In this document: piece by piece, positions 12,240 through 14,448 of the stretch | Layout of the letters: each line of letters opens with the position of its first letter | How positions within the stretch are numbered: position 1 is the first letter of the stretch | Assembly (NCBI GenBank): GCA_051746205.1 | Contig: JBNJEU010000043.1 | Location: 1-14,448, forward strand | Direction of reading: 5' to 3' | Source of the DNA: Thiohalospira sp051746205 | GTDB taxonomy: Bacteria; Pseudomonadota; Gammaproteobacteria; Thiohalospirales; Thiohalospiraceae | Length of the DNA stretch: 14,448 bases | Program-made: the position numbers and the translations under genes | Notes under the pieces: generated by a model | The model's database searches: none | What the model saw: only the letters and a program-made list of their open reading frames with translations | Told to the model about the DNA's origin: nothing

Positions 12240-13556
12240 GTGAACACGACGACGGCGGACATCAACGCGCAGTTGGGCACCGAAGGCAATCTGAACACCA
12301 CTCAGATGGCCGATCTGATGATGCTCGCACTGGATCAGACCTTCATCGGGATCGTCATCACCGACGCCGATCTGGACAACGGGCCCCGCATCATCTGGGC
12401 CAACCAGCGCTTCCGGGAAATGACCGGCTACGCCCTGGGGGAGCTCCAGCGCGCGACCCCGCGCATCCTCCAGGGACCGCTGACCAACCGCGATCTGCTG
12501 CGGGACCTGAGCGACACCCTGCGGCGCGGCGAGGTCTTCGAGGGCGAGACGGTGAACTATCGCAAGGACGGTTCCGCCTACAACGTCGAATGGACCATCT
12601 CCCCCGTGCTCGACGCCAACGACGAACCGGCCTGGTTCGTCTCCTTCCAGCGCGAGACGACCAACGAATGGCGTGAACGCCAGCAGCGTCGATTGCAATC
12701 CACGGCACTGGAGCAGACCGCCGACAGCGTTCTCATTACCGATCCGGAGGGGATCATCCAGTACGTCAACAACGCCTTCGAGGTGCATACCGGCTACAGC
12801 CGTGAGGAGGCCCTCGGCGCCCGGCCGAACCTGGTCCGCTCCGGATGCCACGACGAGGCGTTCTACCGCGAGCTGTGGGCCACCATCAAGGAAGGGCGCG
12901 CCTTTCGGGCCACCTTCACCAACCGCAAGAAGAACGGCGAACTCTACTACGAGGAAAAGAGCATCACCCCGGTTCATGGCGACGACGGGGCCATCATCAG
13001 CTTCGTCTCCACCGGCAAGGACGTCACCGAACGGGTGGAGATGGAGAAGCAGCTCGAACGGCTGGCGGTGACCGACAGCCTCACCGGCCTGCCCAACCGG
13101 CTGCGCTTCGAGCAGCTCCTGGAGAGCGAGGTGGAGCGCAGCGGGCGCTACGGCCACCCGCTGGCGCTGATCATGCTCGACATCGACCACTTCAAGTCCA
13201 TCAACGACATCCACGGTCACGATGCCGGCGACGACATCCTGTGCGCCTTCGCCGATGAAGTCAGCGCTCACATTCGACAGAGCGATACACTGGCGCGCTG
13301 GGGTGGCGAGGAGTTCATGCTGCTCGCGCCGGAAACCGACTACGCCGATGCCCTGGCCCTGGCGGAGAAAATCCGCCAGCGGCTGGAGGAGAAGACTTTC
13401 AGCATCGACGAGCCGGTCACCGCAAGCTTCGGTGTCGCCGTCCTCCATCCCGACGAGAAACCGAAGCAGCTGGTCAAGCGCGCCGACCTGGCGCTCTACC
13501 GGGCCAAGGAGCAGGGGCGCAACCGGGTGGTTTCCGCCAAGGGTCAACGGGCCTGA
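12240..13556 (+). CDS. PAS-PAS-GGDEF diguanylate cyclase
   Basis: This cytoplasmic protein is about 438 aa with no membrane helix. PAS1 (about 25-140) has NQRFREMTGY and TPRILQGPLTNR, which resembles the LOV-domain core but lacks the flavin-binding Cys. PAS2 (about 155-265) ends FVSTGKDVTER. A short coiled linker (MEKQLERLAVTDSLTGLPNR) leads into the GGDEF domain (about 275-435), with metal-binding LDIDHFKSIND (D314), active site GGEEF (355-359) and an intact inhibitory I-site RQSD (346-349). It should therefore make c-di-GMP from two GTP and be subject to product inhibition, under control of a signal sensed by the PAS domains. The start is uncertain: GTG 12240 is preferred over GTG 12174, which overlaps the likely promoter. 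It is divergent from the 147-aa gene. Confidence 0.92.
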   Translation: MNTTTADINAQLGTEGNLNTTQMADLMMLALDQTFIGIVITDADLDNGPRIIWANQRFREMTGYALGELQRATPRILQGPLTNRDLLRDLSDTLRRGEVFEGETVNYRKDGSAYNVEWTISPVLDANDEPAWFVSFQRETTNEWRERQQRRLQSTALEQTADSVLITDPEGIIQYVNNAFEVHTGYSREEALGARPNLVRSGCHDEAFYRELWATIKEGRAFRATFTNRKKNGELYYEEKSITPVHGDDGAIISFVSTGKDVTERVEMEKQLERLAVTDSLTGLPNRLRFEQLLESEVERSGRYGHPLALIMLDIDHFKSINDIHGHDAGDDILCAFADEVSAHIRQSDTLARWGGEEFMLLAPETDYADALALAEKIRQRLEEKTFSIDEPVTASFGVAVLHPDEKPKQLVKRADLALYRAKEQGRNRVVSAKGQRA

Positions 13557-13787
13557 AGCGGGCCCGGAGGACGTACCATCACATCACCGTGGACACGTGG
13601 ATCCGAGCACGGACCCCCGGAAGGTGCGCGGTGCAGCCCACCGCACACCTTGCGGAGCGTACCTTCACGGTGGTGTTCAATGCCGAACGTGATGGGTGCC
13701 GGCTGCCACAGAAGGCTTTGAAGCCCTCGGTGGACAGGCCCTGTGAAAACCCGGCTCAGAGGCGATGAAGCGCATGAAGGAAGATTC
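13557..13787. ncRNA. Non-coding stretch with nested inverted repeats; possible structured RNA or repeat remnant
   Basis: This region has no supported gene. Its inverted repeats nest rather than sit side by side: CCATCAC (13576-13582) with GTGATGG (13689-13695), CATCACCGTG (13582-13591) with CACGGTGGTG (13666-13675, one mismatch), and inside them AAGGTGCGCGGTG with CACCGCACACCTT (13621-13651, 13-bp arms, one mismatch). Two more small stems follow: GGCTT-TG-AAGCC, and ACAGG-C-CCTGT. It could be a structured RNA, the terminator area of two convergent genes, or a dispersed palindromic repeat. The ncRNA type is tentative. Confidence 0.4.
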
Positions 13788-14225
13788 TCAGTAGCTCATC
13801 ACCACCGTGTCATCATCGGCCATGAGTTCAAAGGTCACATCCGGTCCGCCGCGTTCGGCCCCCTTGATGACCTCATCCATGGTCATGCCGGCCTTCTTCA
13901 GACACATGGGGCAGACCACCACCCGGGCGCCCTCGTCCAGCGCGGTACGCAGCATTTCGGGCGGGGTCTTGCCAGTGGGTCCAAAGACCTCGTGCTGGCG
14001 CTCGGTGGAGGCCAGATAAACGCCGCGCACGTTCAGAAAGAACACCACATCATAACCGGCCTCCATGGCCTTGATGCCCTGCCCCATGGCCATACCCGAG
14101 GCCCAGCTTTCATCGGTCGAGATGTTGTAGAAAAAGGTCTTGTCGGCCGCCGCCGAGACGGTTGCAAAGGCCACCATGGCCAGGGTGAGAAGAACGGTCA
14201 GGCTTCGCCGGATCTGTGTGCGCAT
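13788..14225 (-). CDS. Exported DsrE-family protein with CPMC motif
   Basis: This 145-aa precursor has a Sec signal peptide (MRTQIRRSLTVLLTLAMVAFA, cleavage near residue 26-27). The rest is a DsrE/DsrF-type fold: KTFFYNISTDES, a helix with MAMGQGIKAMEAGYDVVFFLN, and the key loop RVVVCPMCLKKAGM, where C105 and C108 form a CPMC pair. DsrE proteins carry sulfur on cysteine. The signal peptide puts this one in the periplasm, unlike the cytoplasmic DsrE of the sHdr cluster. A CxxC pair could hold sulfur as a persulfide or cycle as a disulfide. The ATG at 14225 has AGGAG 10 nt upstream, and a good promoter precedes it. It appears to be a single-gene unit and converges with the diguanylate cyclase gene. 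Confidence 0.85.
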   Translation of the reverse strand: MRTQIRRSLTVLLTLAMVAFATVSAAADKTFFYNISTDESWASGMAMGQGIKAMEAGYDVVFFLNVRGVYLASTERQHEVFGPTGKTPPEMLRTALDEGARVVVCPMCLKKAGMTMDEVIKGAERGGPDVTFELMADDDTVVMSY

Positions 14226-14275
14226 CGGGGTAGCACTCCTGATGATTCATTGGATTGGATGACTGGTACGTCGAT

Positions 14276-14304
14276 ATTGTCTTGTGCCCCCCCGGTTACG
14301 TCAA
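14276..14304 (-). promoter_or_regulatory. Candidate promoter of the exported DsrE gene
   Basis: On the minus strand TTGACG (14299-14304) and GACAAT (14276-14281) are separated by 17 nt, about 50 nt upstream of the gene start. The -35 box is one base off consensus. Confidence 0.5.
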
Positions 14305-14333
14305 CCAGGATTCAGAGTGCCGGCGTGGAACGG

Positions 14334-14448
14334 TTACTTCTTGTCCACGTCGGTCCCGGCGTAGAAGTGAAAGGTGCTCCCGGAGACCAGTTTGGCGCAG
14401 TACATCGCCTCGTCGGCCTGAGCGATCAGGATGTCCATCTGCTCCCCG
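14334..14448 (-). CDS. C-terminal end of a GGDEF-domain protein (partial)
   Basis: The last 38 residues of a minus-strand gene enter from the right edge and stop at a TAA (14334-14336). The sequence ILIAQADEAMYCAKLVSGST followed by FHFY matches the conserved end of GGDEF domains (A-D-x-A-M-Y-x-A-K), so this is probably a second diguanylate cyclase. The catalytic GGDEF motif lies outside the window, so activity cannot be judged. The exported DsrE gene begins 108 bp after the stop, with its own promoter. Confidence 0.75.
   Translation of the reverse strand, partial: GEQMDILIAQADEAMYCAKLVSGSTFHFYAGTDVDKK

Noticed and set aside
12310..12660. Blue-light LOV photoreceptor
   Set aside because: The photoactive Cys is missing from PAS1, so classic LOV photochemistry is not expected.
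12129..13547. Long open frame (472 codons) on the minus strand opposite the diguanylate cyclase
   Set aside because: The PAS and GGDEF motifs on the plus strand are unmistakable; the antisense translation shows no domain.
1..14448. CRISPR arrays, tRNA or rRNA genes, integrase or phage genes
   Set aside because: No regularly spaced repeats, cloverleaf-like segments, rRNA-like sequence or phage-type proteins were seen on either strand.

Overview
The window reads as chromosomal DNA of a GC-rich, sulfur-oxidising chemolithotrophic gammaproteobacterium. The Thioalkalivibrio/Ectothiorhodospiraceae or Halothiobacillus-like area is a reasonable guess. The guess rests on an sHdr-type sulfur-transfer gene set (TusA, a DsrE-type sulfurtransferase, HdrC) beside a soxA-soxX pair, on a BepA of gammaproteobacterial type, and on acidic protein compositions that fit a halophile. 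No rRNA, tRNA, CRISPR array, integrase or transposase is visible. The genus assignment is inference.

Layout. (1) Positions 1-1964, minus strand: tusA, dsrE-type, hdrC and the first 38 codons of the next gene (probably hdrB) run leftward off the window. This is the head of the cytoplasmic sulfur-oxidising heterodisulfide-reductase-like pathway, in which TusA and DsrE proteins relay persulfide sulfur to the Hdr-like complex. A 302-bp gap with its own promoter-like sequence separates dsrE from hdrC. (2) Positions 1965-2219: a divergent control region with a promoter on each strand and a 12-bp perfect palindrome between them. (3) Positions 2220-4026, plus strand: a 101-aa protein of unknown function, then a BepA-like periplasmic M48 protease/chaperone. 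(4) Positions 4107-5682, minus strand: soxA then soxX, closed by an intrinsic terminator. Together they encode the cytochrome that starts periplasmic thiosulfate oxidation. (5) Positions 5683-6090: an AT-rich intergenic region with promoters, inverted repeats and a small stray terminator. (6) Positions 6091-7983, plus strand: an SLC13/DASS anion permease with two RCK_C domains. (7) Positions 7996-8157: a 162-bp palindromic element with 46-bp arms, between the convergent permease and moaB genes.

(8) Positions 8173-8703, minus: moaB (molybdenum cofactor). (9) Positions 9028-9630, plus: a secreted histidine phosphatase. (10) Positions 9642-12100, minus: a probable three-gene operon encoding a 147-aa protein of unknown function, a lipoprotein metallo-beta-lactamase-fold protein whose HxHxDH motif is broken, and an exported two-domain rhodanese. 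(11) Positions 12240-13556, plus: a PAS-PAS-GGDEF diguanylate cyclase. (12) Positions 13557-13787: a non-coding stretch with nested inverted repeats. (13) Positions 13788-14225, minus: an exported DsrE-family protein with a CPMC motif. (14) Positions 14334-14448: the C-terminus of a second GGDEF protein running in from the right.

The sulfur genes cover both compartments. SoxAX, the exported rhodanese, the lipoprotein MBL protein and the exported DsrE protein act outside the cytoplasm; TusA, DsrE and Hdr act inside. The most useful leads are the 147-aa/MBL/rhodanese operon, the 101-aa protein divergent from tusA together with the palindrome between them, and the palindromic element at 7996-8157.
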